A stretch of 64,000 bases of DNA. Source: Adiantum capillus-veneris (Eukaryota > Streptophyta > Polypodiopsida > Polypodiales > Pteridaceae). Within the stretch, counting starts at the first letter, position 1. The number at the start of each line of letters is the position of its first letter. Shown here one piece after another: positions 34,727 to 45,560 of the stretch. Both the position numbers and the translations under genes were made by a program. The stretch covers positions 82,937,340 to 83,001,339 of the forward strand of contig CM043971.1 in NCBI GenBank assembly GCA_014529385.2. Direction: 5' to 3'. Below the pieces are notes generated by a model that was not told where the DNA came from, ran no database searches, and worked only from the letters and a program-made list of their open reading frames with translations.

Positions 34727-34738
34727 TGGTATAAGAGC
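34727..34738 (+). promoter_or_regulatory. Primer binding site, Met-tRNA-like
   Basis: TGGTATAAGAGC, one base different from the initiator-Met consensus TGGTATCAGAGC, one base after the LTR. Confidence 0.8.
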
Positions 34739-35069
34739 TTTGGAAGTGTTCTGCATTACTCAAGGAAAGAACCACAGGAACCACAAGAGGTTTTTTTGCT
34801 TGTTGCGATTGCACGAACCCAAGTTTACTTGGACGTGGCGATTCCTAATCGTGTTTTGTTGAAGAGTGACAGGAATCCCAAGAAAGAAGGGCTTGTCCAG
34901 CCTCCCCTTGTGTCTCTTTTCACTCATTGAGAGCGGACCGTGCACTTAGCGGCTGGCCAATGACGTGAGGTGGGAAAAAGCAACCTTGGTGTGAGTGCAA
35001 GGCCGCCAAGGGGTGCGCCCGCAGAAAAGGGTAGAACTCCGGTGAAGAGAAGATCCTTCTCAATGCGAT

Positions 35070-35225
35070 TTGCAAGCGAAAGAAAACCTCAAGAACCCCA
35101 AGAACCCAAGACCCTCAAGACTCAAGAACCTCAAGAACCCTAGATTCTCACGAATCAAGGACCTTAAGAACCTCAAGACCCTCAAGAACCCAAGTTCCTC
35201 ACGAACTTCAGAACCCAAGATCATA
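35070..35225 (+). repeat. Degenerate short tandem repeat in the leader
   Basis: Repeated variants of CTCAAGAACC/CCCAAGAACC over about 155 bases in the untranslated leader of the gag-protease element. Confidence 0.8.
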
Positions 35226-35229
35226 GTGC

Positions 35230-36600
35230 ATGGTCGTCACCCGAAGCGGAACGGATACTTCGCATACAGGTGATGAGCATCAGAGAGGCGGCGAAGATTT
35301 TTCCCCACCAGGAGACTTTTTCGACCCTCCCCCTTCGCCATCTACGCCATGAGTTGCACTCACTCCTATGGAGATGATGGTCAAGTCGATGTTGGACATG
35401 ATGGCACCACAACAAGAAACGAATCGAGTTGCATTGGCACAACTCGCAAGCAAAGCAGAAGCACAAGAAGCCAAGGACCGCGAGCGCGATGAAAGAAACG
35501 CCACTCTTTCCACAAAACAAGAAGAAAATCGCCTTGCTCAGGAGCGTGAGCGCATTGCTCTTGCCGCAAAACAAAAAGAAAATCAACTTGCTTTCGAACG
35601 CGAGCGCGATGAACGAGAGGCTCAAAGGGAGATTCGTCATTAAGAGTTTATTTCCCACATCCTAGCTTCGAAGACCGAACCACCCAAAGATCGTGGGAGT
35701 TCGTCAAGTGGCGCAAGCCACGATGCGGATTCCAACCATCCAGTCACAGAAAAGTTGACTTTCAGTAAGTATGACGGTAAGATGGATGCTACAGTTATTC
35801 ATTCTTGGTTGCATCAATTTAATGCTTATTTTGCGACAACTAAGAAGACAGGAAATAGTAAAGTATTGACGGCAGCTATGTACCTTGCCGGTGATGCCAT
35901 TAATTGGTACCATGCATGGCAAGAGGCACAGCTAGCCGCGCACCTAGAGGCAGCCGACGATCTCACGCCCCTCTCTTTTAGTTGGGCTGATTTCCAAGAC
36001 AAGCTCAAGGCGCGGTTTATGCCACCTCAGTATCTCGCACGATTGAAAGACGATTGGCGCGCTCTCAAGCAAAATGGTATGCCGGTTATGTCTTTTTCTA
36101 ATCGTGTTTTGCAGCTAGGTACCCAACTACGCATGTCGGATGAAGAGCGCAAAGAGGCTTTTCTATTTGGATTGGACGAGTATATCAAGTACGATGTCGA
36201 GGTATTCGATCCAATCGATCTCAACAAGGCGGTAGCGATTGCTCTCGCACAGGAGATGAAGCATAACAAGGGAAAGCCTAAGGAGAACAAGACTTCCACA
36301 AGTACCTCGCAGACTTCTCAGAACCCTCAAAACGGTAAGAATGATAACTCTTCTAACCAATCTACCAACAATATCTGATCAAAGAATTCTTCCAATGAAT
36401 CTAAGGGTAAGGCTAACACAACTGCTAAACCTAAGCTTACTCCAGATGAAAAGGTAGCACAAGGAATTGTAGGAGGATACATCACGTCGGAAGAACAAAG
36501 CACTTATTTTAAAGAAGGTCGTTGTTTTCATTGTCACATTAAGGGTCACATAAAAAGAACATGTCCTAAGCTTGAATCGAATGAATCTAAAGAACCCACA
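35230..36600 (+). pseudogene. GAG of the gag-protease element
   Basis: The likely start is the ATG at 35230 (MVVTRSGTDTSHTGDEHQ). The same frame continues past a TGA at about 35348 to a coiled-coil region rich in Arg/Glu (about 35440-35640). After a TAA at 35641 comes a capsid domain (KLTFSKYDGKMDATVIHSWL, about 35750; AGDAINWYHAW; DFQDKLKARFMPPQY). A TGA lies at 36376, then the zinc knuckle CFHCHIKGHIKRTC at about 36525 (CX2CX4HX4C). The frame is maintained across all three stops, so these are point changes, not rearrangements. Confidence 0.88.
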
Positions 36601-37812
36601 TCACCCACTACATCTGTCAATGCAATGAATGATAACACGATTGTGCCCAAAGTTTCTCAGGACCCTCCCATTGATGATTCTCTCATTAAATGTTATGGTC
36701 GTACGTCGGGGCACCGTTTTGTCATATTGTTTGACCCAGGTAGTATGCATGATGTGATCAGTTCCTCTCTTGTTGAGAGAGCCCGCCTCGAAGTTAGTCC
36801 GAGATCTCCTATCGAGGTCTCTGGCTTTCGTCCTGGTATGGACGCTCTCATCACCGAGGAATGCCTTGATGTGTTATTTGCAATTAAACAGACTGTCTTC
36901 ACTAGAAGATTTGTTGTTTCTCCTCTCTCAGGATGTGATATGATTTTGGACATTCGATGGTTTTGTGATAATGATGCTCTCATGGATTTTCTGACTAACA
37001 CTAAAACTCTCAATGCCAAAAGTGATTCTCCTATTGGCATTCATGGAGAGGACATTGCTCATTCTCCATCTCTCATTGCTAATATGCAGGACAAGGTTGA
37101 AAGGATTCGGGATAAGGAGATTCTCTCAATCTCTTTTTCTCCACAGCATGACACACAGGATTTGCATGATTATGAGAAGCATGAGGATTTGAATGATAAT
37201 GATTTGGATGGAAAAGACAAGCATGATGCATTGCATGAAGATGATGTGATTGTTCACAAGGATGATGTGGTAGTGGATGCTTTTTCTAGCGAAGCTAACC
37301 TCGTTGCAGATTTGATCTATAACGAAGGATCGATCTTGGCTCTCGAGCCTAGGTCCCAAGAACCCCTTCAGGAAGAACCGATCTTGGCTCTCGAGCCTTG
37401 GTCCAAAGAACCATCACAGAAAGTATTGTGTGTTCGCATGATTGATACGCACGCATTGTCCGAGTGTTTCATTCGTGAAGGTTTCCTGTATTTTAGTTAG
37501 CATCGAAATGTGATCCCTTTTACTAGGCATAACATATTGTATGTTGAGCACGTTTCTTTCATGGATGAGCACAAATGTATGCGGATTCTGCATGGAAAGC
37601 TGAAAAGTTTGTATGTAAGGAAGTCGCATTCCATGTCTCGTCCTTGGCATGACACAGTTTCCGAACGAGCACATGATTGTATGAGCACGAAGCATGGGCA
37701 TTTCCATTGTGATTTGCCACAGAAAAGATTCGACCGCATTGGTTGCATGTGTTTGATGAACGGGTTGTCACTCCGTCTTTATGATCATCTACATTGCATA
37801 CACAGTCTTTAG
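36601..37812 (+). pseudogene. Protease with a long C-terminal region of unknown function
   Basis: An aspartic protease domain is visible at about 36690-36965: FVILFDPGSMHDVISSSLV holds the active-site region (DPGS rather than the common DSG/DTG), and CDMILDIRWFCDNDALMDF matches the usual GMDWL-like end of Ty3 proteases. After it the same frame stays open as an acidic, Asp-rich stretch with two near-identical ILALEP repeats (37338, 37383). It stops at a TAG (37498) and then stays open for another 100 codons to 37812. No RT, RNase H or integrase motif is present. The function of the extension is unknown. Confidence 0.7.
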
Positions 37813-38143
37813 AGAAGACAAGATTTTTTTCCTTCACTTTACATGGAATGGGTATGTTCATGGTTCTGTGTTGGAGATGGTTTCAGGAATTTTCAGCCAT
37901 GGAGATTCTTGAAGACGAAAGAAGCAGAACTCTAGAAGAAGTTGACGCAAGAAAGGAGATTCATAAGACTTTTTGTCTCTTTCGGCGCAGCCCAAAGAAG
38001 CAAGCGTTGCAGACCTTTATGAAGTTCAAGTACCGCACGACCCACACATCAGAGTGGACCGGCGAAGAGTCCCTTCCAGGATTCCGGATGTTGTTGGCGA
38101 TCTCCCTCGACGCCATATAGTTCGGTACCAGTACCTCACTTTG

Positions 38144-38155
38144 AAAAGGAGGGGA
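38144..38155 (+). promoter_or_regulatory. Polypurine tract of the gag-protease element
   Basis: AAAAGGAGGGGA directly before the 3' LTR; the same tract precedes the 3' LTR of the deletion derivative at 50071-50082. Confidence 0.88.
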
Positions 38156-39308
38156 TGTCACGTGACACATCCCAACCCTATGTGTCCGTGGACAAGCTAC
38201 ACCATAGCAGGGTTCAGTCAGTTCAGTCAAGTCTAGATTAACAGTGATCTGGCACTTTTGTGAGTCTATTCGTAGACCGTGCATGCCCAGTCACTTAGCA
38301 TAGATGCATATCCTCCGGTTGCACGCAACATGATCATCGGAATTCCCATCAGAATCCATTAGCATCAGTTAGGGGAATTTTCGAGTGCATTTAGCCTATT
38401 TTCCTATTTATTGGTATTTTCACTTATTATTTTTAAGTGACTTTCCAACAAAAGTAGGTAGGGCAATTTTGCTAAGTCAATATATAAGCAAACCCAAGTT
38501 AGCACTTTTTGGCAGAAGAGGCAGCAGGAGCTTCCCGCTCAATAGGCAACTTCTCAGCAGTACCCCCCCCTCATGACCCCCATCGCCATACCTCCCCCTT
38601 CTTCAGCGTTTTCACAGATCTCCCATCACCTTGCAAGTTCCCCTTTGTGGCGATCGTACCCGGCGGTTCAGAACAAGGCCTAGCGTTTTGCTTACCAAAA
38701 ACGCCACCAAATCAGCCAGCGTTTTTCTCACAAAAAACGCCAGCCAACAGCAGATTTTCAGCGTTTTGTTTTCAGCATCCCAGCGTTTTTGATCTGCAGT
38801 TCAGCTCCTTGAAGAAACGCAGATTTTCAGCCTCAGACTCCGTAGCAGATTCCCCCCAAGTTGGTTGCAGATGCTTCCCCAACTTAAGCCATAAAAACGC
38901 AGCCAAAACAGTCATTTTCAGCCACCGAAACAGTCCCCGAAATCAGCGATTAGAAGACCTCAGATTTCAGCCATGGAGTCGTCGTCATCACCGTCGTCGT
39001 CATCGGCATAGTCCCATTGCATCAGTCCATTGCATTCACATTGTACGCCTTAGTGCAATCAAACTAGACCACTCTCGCCGACGAGAGTGGGGCCTTCGGA
39101 GGACGGTTTTACAACCTCTCGGGTGTCGTATCTCTTCTCTCTCCTTCTCTCAGTCTCATTCACTTGCATGCACAATCCACTCACTTTGTTCGTGACCACA
39201 GCACTCTACAGACGGAAAGCTCTCTTTCCCTAAGAACTAAAAGGAACCTTGAGCAATAAAGATCACTAATCTTGAGAAAATACAACATTCATTCCGCTGC
39301 ACCTTACA
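38156..39308 (+). repeat. gag-protease element 3' LTR
   Basis: 1153 bp from TGTCACGTGACAC to ACCTTACA, nearly identical to 33583-34725, with scattered substitutions and short indels (for example an extra CGTCGT-type unit near 38990). Confidence 0.94.
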
Positions 39309-39313
39309 GTGTG

Positions 39314-39951
39314 ACGCTCTTGGCAAGCATGCGCAAGTTAGCGCTCACAAACACCAAATCATCGGCCCTCTGAACCCCAAGACGATTCCTCTTCTTAGAG
39401 GCAATGTGGCTGTACACACTCCATAGTTGCTCCAAGCAACTAGTGGTACATGCTTGGCTAAGGACACGAACAGCCAAGCGCTGCAAATGTGGGCCATCTC
39501 CTCCATAGTCCTCCCACCACAAAACCGAGCCAATCTTGTTGCGATCAAGCTGTGCATCTACACATCCATAGGAGCCCTTCTTTTGCCTGTAGTTGAGTAG
39601 CTAGTCTCTAATCTTGCGCCTAATGTCACTGCTAGGCTCAAGGCGCTCCAATGCAAGCCGCCATCCTTTGCACACCTCCTTGTCGGTCTCTTGACGCCTT
39701 CCTTGAAACTCAGGGTCAAGCACATAACCTGCCGCATGAAGTGGAGAGTAGTATTCATTCCACCTCGACTCACACAAGCCATGAATCTCCGCATACTGAA
39801 CAGGGTCAGGCACAAGCTTCTCAAGTGCCTGTATCATCTGATCCATCGCTTCGTAGACTTTGCCAATGCATAGCTGCAAGCCATCCACCACTCGAAGTAG
39901 GTGTAGAATAGGCTTGACCATGGCGTCAAGAGTCTTCACCTCCTCCGCCTA
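39314..39951 (-). pseudogene. hAT transposase, middle and dimerisation domain
   Basis: The minus-strand frame reads KTLDAMVKPILHLLRVVDG at 39939, then YAEIHGLCESRWNEYYSPLH and HAAGYVLDPEFQ. A TAG at 39602 interrupts it. The hAT C-terminal dimerisation region follows (SCLEQLWSVYSHIASKKRN, then RADDLVFVSANLRML). It is the direct continuation of 33408-33577 across the gag-protease element. About 60 residues expected between this block and 45561-46203 are missing, and the two are offset by one base, so a deletion preceded or accompanied the chromovirus insertion. Confidence 0.88.
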
Positions 39952-39961
39952 AGCGGCGTCG

Positions 39962-42900
39962 TTGGCCTATTCTCGGCATTTCAATCATGTTGCTGATGTA
40001 GACTCCGGCATGGCCTGGAACTTCATTTCCCCAGAATTGGCTTCAAAGTTGGGAATCAGACCTGAAGAGATGGGGTATACAGCAGAGGCAGGTTTGGCAT
40101 GTCCTGGCCATACAGAGGCTGTGACACCCATCATTGGAAAGTTGCGTCTACATATCCAGTCCTATGTAGATGCTGAAGAATTTTACATCATGCCACTGGA
40201 CGGATGTGATGTGTTGTTAGGTATTCCTTGGTTGTTTTGTGTACAGGGAATCATGGATGCCTACAACAAAAAGATCACTGTACAGAGCAGGGGAAAGACT
40301 CACATTCTAGATGTAAAGCTTAAAGGAGAGTCTATTCCTACTGTATCAGCTTCTGCTATTACTTCTGTAATGAAAAAGCATCTTTCTGCGTACTTGGTTT
40401 TTGCACGTGAAGTGTCAGATTGTGATGAATCAAATTTATCTGTGCTAGATAAAGAAAGGTCAATGTTTTTACAACAGTATAGTGACTGCTTTTCCGATTC
40501 ATTACCGTCTCAATTACCGCCAGAGAGACCCGAGGACCATGCGATAGATTTGGTGCCAGGCAGTAGCCCACCAAATAAGCCTCCGTACAGGGTTAGTGCG
40601 GCTCAGCAGAAAGAGATAATGGGCCAAGTACAGGAGCTGTTAGAAAAGGGGCTAATTCAGCCCAGTTCATCTCCATTCTGTTCTCCAGTGTTGTTGGTGC
40701 AGAAAAAGGATGGCTCATGGCGTATGTGCATTGACTACCGTGCACTGAACAAGAATACCATCAAGAATAGGTTCCCTATACCTAGAATTGATGATATTAT
40801 GGACAAATTAGAAGGAGCAGCTATGTTTAGCAGGATAGATCTAAAGAGTGGGTACCATCAGATCCGCATTAGATCAGAGGATGTGCACAAGATTGCTTTT
40901 AGAACGACGTTTGGCCTTTATGAATTTTTAGTGATGCCCTTTGGTCTCACAAATGCTCCTGCTACGTTCAATAGGATGATGGACAGAATTTTCCGTCCAC
41001 ACCAGCAGTTTGTTGGTACATTCTTTGATGACATGATAGTCTACTCAAAGAATGAAGAGGAGCATAGGCATCACTTGGCCATTGTGTTCAAAGAGCTACG
41101 CAGTCATCGGTTGCTCATCAATGCAAAGAAAAGTGAGTTCTTTCTGGAAGAGATTCACTTTCTGGGACACATTGTCTCAAAGGATGGTGTCAGAATGGAT
41201 CCTGCAAAAGTTGAAGCGATCAAGTCATGGCCAAATTTGAAGACGGTGCATGATGTCCGAAGCTTTTTGGGACTATGCTCCTATTACAGAAGGTTTATCC
41301 GAAATTTCGCTGAGATTGCTTCACCTTTACATGCTCTTCAAAAGAAAGCAGTCACCTTTAGATGGACACAGAAAGAGATTTCAGCTTTTAATCTCTTAAA
41401 GGAAAAGATGACTTCAGATCGAGTCATTGTGTTGCCAGATCTTAGGAAGTCATTTGTGGTCCAGTGTGATGCCTGCGGTAGTAGCATTGGTGCAGTGCTA
41501 ATGCAAGATGGCAAGGTAGTAGCCTATGAGAGCAGAATTTTGCAAGGGCCAGAGATGACCATGCAAGTCTATGAGAAAGAGTTACTGGCTGTGATTCATG
41601 CGCTCTTAAGTTGGAAACACTACCTGCTAGTTGCACACTTTGTTGTCCAAACGGACCATCAGACCTTGCGATACTTCTTGACACAAACAAAGTTATCTGA
41701 GAAGCATATGCGATGGGCAAATATCTTGTCCATGTTCCATTTTCAGATTGTGCATGTGGAAGGCAAGAAGAACGTTGTGGCTGATGCCTTGTCAAGGAAG
41801 CCACAAATTTCAGCTGTGTCGATTCCTTATCATCATGAACTTGATGATATGAGAGAACAGTATGCAAATGATGAAGATTTTGCAAGGGTCTTCGAGCAGC
41901 TAATGGATGGACAACGTCATGAACACTATCTTCTTAAAGACGGGTTCATGATGATGCATGGCAGATTGTGTGTCACAAAGCCATTGCGACGCAAAGTTAT
42001 GGAAGAGAGTCATGTCCCACCGTATGCAGGGCATCGTGGTATCGATGCTACAGTTAAAGCGGTTGAGACATTCTTCTATTGGCCTACATTGAGAAGGGAT
42101 GTGGATGCCTTTGTGCGAGAATGCCTAATATGCCAAAAGGTCAAGTTTGACAGGCAAAAGGCACCAGGGTTATTGCAACCACTACCTATTCCAGATAAAC
42201 CATGGGAAAGTATTGCTATGGATTTTATCTTTGATCTTCCGAGAACGCAGACAGGAAACGATGGTATTTGGACCATTATTTGCAGATTCAGCAAACAGGC
42301 TCATTTTATTCTTGTCAGGAAGAAGATAAAGCCAGATCAGATGGCACGCTTGTTTATGAGCAATATTTTCAAGTATCATGGCATGCCACAGTCGATTGTT
42401 AGCGACCGTGATCCACGCATGACAAGTTTGTTCTGGAGAGGCTTGTTTGAGAATATGGGCACCACGCTCAAATTCTCTTCGTCATTTCATTCTCAAACAG
42501 ATGGGCAGTCAGAAGAGGCAAATTCTACTGTCCTAGATCTGCTGAAGTGCTATGTGTCAGAGCATAAAGGAAAGTGGGAGCAGTATTTGCCATTGGTGGA
42601 GTATGCATACAATAATACAGTGCATTCATCAACTGGCAAGGCACCCTTTGAGATAGTTGAAGGTGGCAAGAAAGTTCCTCCCATACTGCATACAAAGGAC
42701 AAGATATTTGAAGCAGATAAGTATGTTCAGGACATGGATGAAATGTACAAGAAGGTCAAAGTGGCCTTAGAAAAGACTCAGGCAAAGCAAAAGAAAGCAG
42801 CTGATCGTCACCGTCGTGAAGTGGTATATTCACTTGGTGATTGGGTGCTTTTATGCTTTGAAAAGGCAAGGTTAAAGAAGATGAAGGGCAAGGAAAGACT

Positions 42901-43297
42901 GTTTCCAAAGCTCAGCATGCGTTACTATGGGCCTTCTCAAGTATGCGACATAATTAGTGATGTTGCATATAGGCTGAAATTGCCTGACAGTTGGAAGATT
43001 CACAATGCGTTTCATGTGAGTCTTCTCAGACCCTATGTGGGTGATGTGCCAGAAGATATGCCAGCTGAAGATCAGCCGGAAGTCGAGGAACTTGACGAGA
43101 TCTTGGTCCCTGAACAGATTTTGGCACACAAAGAAAGAAAAGTGAAAGGCAAGGTTGCTAGGCGTTACTTGGTAAAGTTCAGAAACTATCCACCAATGGA
43201 TGCGAAGTGGATGGAAGAAGGTGAACTTGCAGAGTCACCAACTGTGTTATCACTTTACCTTGAAGCCTTCGATTTGCAACCTACCTTGACCCCTTGA
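39962..43297 (+). CDS. Chromovirus POL polyprotein lacking its N-terminus
   Basis: 1111 open codons. Protease: DSGMAWNFISPELA and CDVLLGIPWLF (residues about 15-105). [46 protein letters not shown] and the active site FFDDMIVYS. RNase H: VVQCDACGSSIGAVLMQDG to VVADALSRKP. Integrase: zinc region VPPYAGHRG and CLICQKVK; core Asp in AMDFIFDLP, Asp in SDRDPRMTS and Glu in QTDGQSEEANS, all present. A chromodomain ends the protein (RRYLVKFRNYPPMDAKWMEE). All catalytic positions looked for are intact. The first 15 or so residues have no counterpart in the relative at 59764, and no proper start is seen, so the frame is open but probably not expressed from its own promoter. Confidence 0.93.
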   Translation: MAYSRHFNHVADVDSGMAWNFISPELASKLGIRPEEMGYTAEAGLACPGHTEAVTPIIGKLRLHIQSYVDAEEFYIMPLDGCDVLLGIPWLFCVQGIMDAYNKKITVQSRGKTHILDVKLKGESIPTVSASAITSVMKKHLSAYLVFAREVSDCDESNLSVLDKERSMFLQQYSDCFSDSLPSQLPPERPEDHAIDLVPGSSPPNKPPYRVSAAQQKEIMGQVQELLEKGLIQPSSSPFCSPVLLVQKKDGSWRMCIDYRALNKNTIKNRFPIPRIDDIMDKLEGAAMFSRIDLKSGYHQIRIRSEDVHKIAFRTTFGLYEFLVMPFGLTNAPATFNRMMDRIFRPHQQFVGTFFDDMIVYSKNEEEHRHHLAIVFKELRSHRLLINAKKSEFFLEEIHFLGHIVSKDGVRMDPAKVEAIKSWPNLKTVHDVRSFLGLCSYYRRFIRNFAEIASPLHALQKKAVTFRWTQKEISAFNLLKEKMTSDRVIVLPDLRKSFVVQCDACGSSIGAVLMQDGKVVAYESRILQGPEMTMQVYEKELLAVIHALLSWKHYLLVAHFVVQTDHQTLRYFLTQTKLSEKHMRWANILSMFHFQIVHVEGKKNVVADALSRKPQISAVSIPYHHELDDMREQYANDEDFARVFEQLMDGQRHEHYLLKDGFMMMHGRLCVTKPLRRKVMEESHVPPYAGHRGIDATVKAVETFFYWPTLRRDVDAFVRECLICQKVKFDRQKAPGLLQPLPIPDKPWESIAMDFIFDLPRTQTGNDGIWTIICRFSKQAHFILVRKKIKPDQMARLFMSNIFKYHGMPQSIVSDRDPRMTSLFWRGLFENMGTTLKFSSSFHSQTDGQSEEANSTVLDLLKCYVSEHKGKWEQYLPLVEYAYNNTVHSSTGKAPFEIVEGGKKVPPILHTKDKIFEADKYVQDMDEMYKKVKVALEKTQAKQKKAADRHRREVVYSLGDWVLLCFEKARLKKMKGKERLFPKLSMRYYGPSQVCDIISDVAYRLKLPDSWKIHNAFHVSLLRPYVGDVPEDMPAEDQPEVEELDEILVPEQILAHKERKVKGKVARRYLVKFRNYPPMDAKWMEEGELAESPTVLSLYLEAFDLQPTLTP

Positions 43298-43868
43298 GTT
43301 TCAAAGCTACATGGATTGTCAGTGTGACAATGGCTTCTGAAACAAATGATGTACATGGTATTTAAAGTGAGCTCAAATCAAATACCTGTTACATGAATGT
43401 TAGAGCTGTACAGATTGTCAGTTTGGCAATTGCTCTTATGGAATGTCTAAAAGTTGGTTAGTGCTATAGAAGTGAGTATTTCTTGTCAGTTTGTCAAGGA
43501 TACAGTGATTGCTTCTATTGAAGAGTACATGTGTAACTGCATTCTTAAACTGTCGGTTTGGGTATGCTCGAAAGTGTTCGGGATCCAACGTGTACTATAA
43601 GACAGTGGCAAAATGTGCAGCTACCATTTTGTCATTGGAAAGTTAGTGACTCAAACCAATGGCACAGTGCGAAGCTACCACTATGTCATTGGGACAGGGT
43701 TCACACGCAGGCAATACATGAGTCGACGAGGTGTTGAATACACCAGGGTTGACAATGAGCATGTATGTGTCGTATATGTGTCGACAGGTGTTGAATACAT
43801 CAGTGTTGACAGTGAGCATGTACGACATAGATGCAAACGAGGACGTTTGAGATTTCAAGAGGGGGGTA
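43298..43868 (+). other. Chromovirus 3' untranslated region and purine tract
   Basis: 570 bases between the pol stop and the 3' LTR, with three imperfect GTCAGTKTG-containing repeats (about 43318, 43417, 43484) and a polypurine tract AAGAGGGGGGTA at 43857-43868. No gene seen. Confidence 0.75.
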
Positions 43869-45560
43869 TGTCACCAGCGTGTGACTACTATCTATCCTTT
43901 TTGTTGATTTCTTTCTTATTATCTATTTACTTTCACTTTTTGGAAACACCCCTCGGGAAATCTAACTGCCCTGCATTGCATAGCTAGTGTGGAACTGTCC
44001 AGAGGGAGTCCAGGCCTGAGGGCAAGAGAGCACTAAGGTTGGACAAGGACTATGGTTAGCCAAGTGGGGTCATTGACTAGCCAAAGTGGAATCCTTTGCT
44101 ACAGAGGCTACATTTCAGTTCTGGATGTGGCCGCAGTGTACAAAGAGGGTCGGATGACCTAGAAAGATACAATGGCAGCATCTCCTAAAATTTAGGGAAC
44201 TGCTATTTTGGGACCTGAAAATGTGTTGGCGTCATTACCTCCGGAATGACAAAGAGAACATTTTCTTACTCTGTCGTGAAGTCAACTGGGCAACCGGTTG
44301 GGATATTTTTAGGCGGCAACCCCGAAACGGGAAAATGCTTGTAAATGTGCCAAGTGGCACATTCTGGTGCACTTGCCTCATGTAACAAGAAGTGGCGCTG
44401 AATTTGAAGAGGGGAGAGCCTCATTTTCAGATTTGTCACAGGTTAGGAGCTATGGAGTGCTTGCTTTCCCTCTTATGCACAGTGCGGTGCCAGGAGTGAT
44501 GCCCTGCATGCTACGCACTGCCCTCTCTCTCCCCTTTGGCAGTATGTTATGCCCCTCTAGTGGGCTCTTCATTTGACCAATGTACAGTTGTGTGGGTTCA
44601 TGCGCGATTGCCGAGGCAAGAGCCTCTTGTACAGGTACTGGATTAGCTAGCGGCTAATCCCCCCGCAGGTACAGGTGAATTCGGAGAGGTTTCACGCCAG
44701 AAATCTTGTCTGATTCAAAGGGCAAGTAGCCCTACAGGTGCGGGAGCTCGAGGACTTGCTAAGGATGCGACCGGCACGCGAAACGGAGCCCGAAACAGCA
44801 AATTACAGCCTGCTGTGTATTTTTGCAGGTTTAGGGTTTTGGCCCTAAACGGACCCTAATACCCCCAGGAGGTTCGGGGACGCAAGGGGACCGATGTACA
44901 GGTGATCTGGCGCATTTTCGGGGCTGAAAACAGAGAATTCAGCGTGCTGCAGATTCTCGCCAGGTTTTGCAAAGTGCCCGTATGCTTCGGGAAAGTCAGC
45001 CAATGCGTGGGAATACTGACCGTGAAGGGTTCTAGTACAGTTATGCTGCCGAGATCGGGCTGGAACAGTGGAAATTCAGCCGAGTTTGTGCGGGGCAGCT
45101 TGTAGGAACCACAACGCTTATTCCCTCTTTTGAACAATAAAGAAATACCGAAAGGGGCGCCTAAGTTAGGGGCCAATCTGGTGTCGGTCTTCTCATACAG
45201 GTGCATTCTAGCATCTGTATCCCATTCCCCTCTCTTGTGTCACTATAGCGCAGGTATAATAGACGACTAATAATGGGTGAAGCTAAATCAAGGTTTAAAG
45301 TAAAGTCTGCGGGGCAGCTTGTAGGAACCACAACGTTTATTCCCTCTTTTGAACAATAAAGAAATACCGAAAGGGGCGCCTAAGTTAGGGGCCAATCTGG
45401 TGTCGGTCTTCTCATACAGGTGCATTCTAGCATCTGTATCCCATTCCCCTCTCTTGTGTCACTATAGTGCAGGTATAATAGACGACTAATAATGGGTGAA
45501 GCTAAATCAAGGTTTAAAGTAAAGTCTACAGCCCTTTTTGGATTGAATAGGCCGGTTTCA
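43869..45560 (+). repeat. Chromovirus 3' LTR
   Basis: Starts TGTCACCAGCGTGTG and ends GGCCGGTTTCA, the same end as the LTR at 58189-59665. It is enlarged by a 219-bp tandem duplication (45090-45308 and 45309-45527), each copy carrying AATAAAGAAATACCG. Confidence 0.88.

Larger units (their letters stand above)
33583..39308 (+). mobile_element. Non-autonomous LTR element with gag and protease only
   Basis: A 5.7-kb element with two very similar LTRs, target duplication GTGTG (33578-33582 and 39309-39313), a Met-type primer site and a purine tract. Internally it has a GAG with coiled coil, capsid domain and zinc knuckle, then an aspartic protease, then a long frame with no RT, RNase H or integrase. 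It must use enzymes from another element. A deletion derivative of the same family is at 48486-51555. Three in-frame stops damage GAG, while the LTRs differ by only a few percent by eye. Confidence 0.92.
39957..45560 (+). mobile_element. 5'-truncated Ty3/gypsy chromovirus with uninterrupted pol
   Basis: The element begins within or near the protease and has a complete RT-RNase H-integrase-chromodomain ORF, a 3' UTR with purine tract (to 43868) and one LTR (43869-45560). The 5' LTR and GAG are absent. AGCGG occurs on both sides (39952-39956 and 45561-45565), as a target duplication would, which is unexpected for a truncated copy. Close relatives are the element at 58189-64000 and the integrase fragment at 55605-56780. 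Confidence 0.88.

Noticed and set aside
41442-41885. 147-codon minus frame
   Set aside because: Antisense to chromovirus RNase H.
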